Part shown: one piece after another, positions 7,003 through 7,078 of the stretch
Numbering within the stretch: the first letter of the stretch is position 1
Layout: the number at the start of each line of letters is the position of its first letter
Source: UBA2040 sp002332715
GTDB lineage: Bacteria > Bacteroidota > Bacteroidia > Flavobacteriales_D > Crocinitomicaceae
Reading direction: 5' to 3'
Assembly (NCBI GenBank): GCA_029242295.1
Contig: JAQWUF010000160.1
Span: 1-7,078 of the forward strand
Length of the DNA stretch: 7,078 nucleotides
Made by a program: the position numbers and the translations under genes
The notes under the pieces: generated by a model
Told to the model about the DNA's origin: nothing
The model's input: the letters and a program-made list of their open reading frames with translations, nothing else
Database searches by the model: none

Positions 7003-7010
7003 TAACTTTG
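7003..7010 (+). promoter_or_regulatory. Candidate promoter -7 element (TAnnTTTG) for the lpdA-like gene
   Basis: TAACTTTG matches the Bacteroidota -7 consensus exactly and ends 27 nt before the ATG at 7038. The -33 position holds TGTT (6981-6984, spacer 18), only a partial match to TTTG. Confidence 0.5.
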
Positions 7011-7037
7011 CTCCTCAAAATTGATACAAGAAATACT

Positions 7038-7078
7038 ATGAATTACGATATTATTGTTGTTGGAAGTGGACCTGGAGG
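7038..7078 (+). CDS. lpdA: N-terminal start of an FAD-dependent enzyme, probably dihydrolipoyl dehydrogenase (E3), cut by window end
   Basis: Only 13 complete codons are present: ATG, then residues reading NYDIIVVGSGPG, with GG of the next codon, which must be Gly. This is a Rossmann beta-strand followed by the GxGxxG dinucleotide (FAD)-binding turn at the extreme N terminus. The specific form GSGPGG is typical of dihydrolipoyl dehydrogenase, the E3 subunit of pyruvate and 2-oxoglutarate dehydrogenase complexes. Thioredoxin reductase usually reads GSGPAG and MnmG GAGHAG, so they fit less well; geranylgeranyl-reductase-like flavoproteins remain possible. A promoter-like element just upstream suggests that the gene starts its own transcript. 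Confidence 0.62.
   Translation, partial: MNYDIIVVGSGPG

Noticed and set aside
6942..7022. 26-codon plus-strand frame with ATG just before the lpdA-like gene
   Set aside because: It spans the candidate -7 promoter element at 7003-7010 and has no Shine-Dalgarno sequence or recognisable content; a chance frame is more likely.

Overview
The window looks like a chromosomal segment from a member of the Bacteroidota, most likely the Flavobacteriia or a near relative. Three things point there: type IX secretion (T9SS) components, the TAnnTTTG promoter element characteristic of that phylum ahead of three genes, and AT-rich sequence with mostly weak Shine-Dalgarno sites. It is largely a conserved housekeeping stretch. 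I see no mobile element, CRISPR array, rRNA or tRNA.

Left part (1-2189, + strand): the last 46 codons of a PorP/SprF-type outer-membrane protein overlap by 14 nt a 686-residue TPR / PD40-propeller / CRD-like / OmpA protein with the PorE architecture. The two are probably co-transcribed and act together at the outer membrane and peptidoglycan in T9SS secretion or gliding-adhesin display. Next (2251-3672, +) is a complete single-chain iron-sulfur L-serine ammonia-lyase, SdaA, which converts serine to pyruvate and ammonia and has its own candidate promoter.

Middle part (3673-4090): 418 bases without a clear intact gene. The minus strand holds an 84-codon open stretch with no usable start, and a second open stretch abuts it in another frame. 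This looks like a frameshifted or decayed gene. After it come arfB (4091-4492, +), a ribosome-rescue peptidyl-tRNA hydrolase, and, converging on it with a 12-bp gap, purL (4505-6742, -), the short-form FGAM synthase subunit of purine synthesis.

Right part (6743-7078): a divergent regulatory region with a purL promoter on the minus strand, a perfect tandem 9-bp repeat, and a second promoter leading into the first 13 codons of a flavoprotein, probably dihydrolipoyl dehydrogenase (lpdA), cut by the window edge.

Apart from the T9SS pair the genes are functionally unrelated: serine catabolism, ribosome rescue, purine synthesis and central carbon metabolism. The least explained stretch is the minus-strand coding-like region at 3718-4100. 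I found nothing that I can defend as a wholly new biological system.
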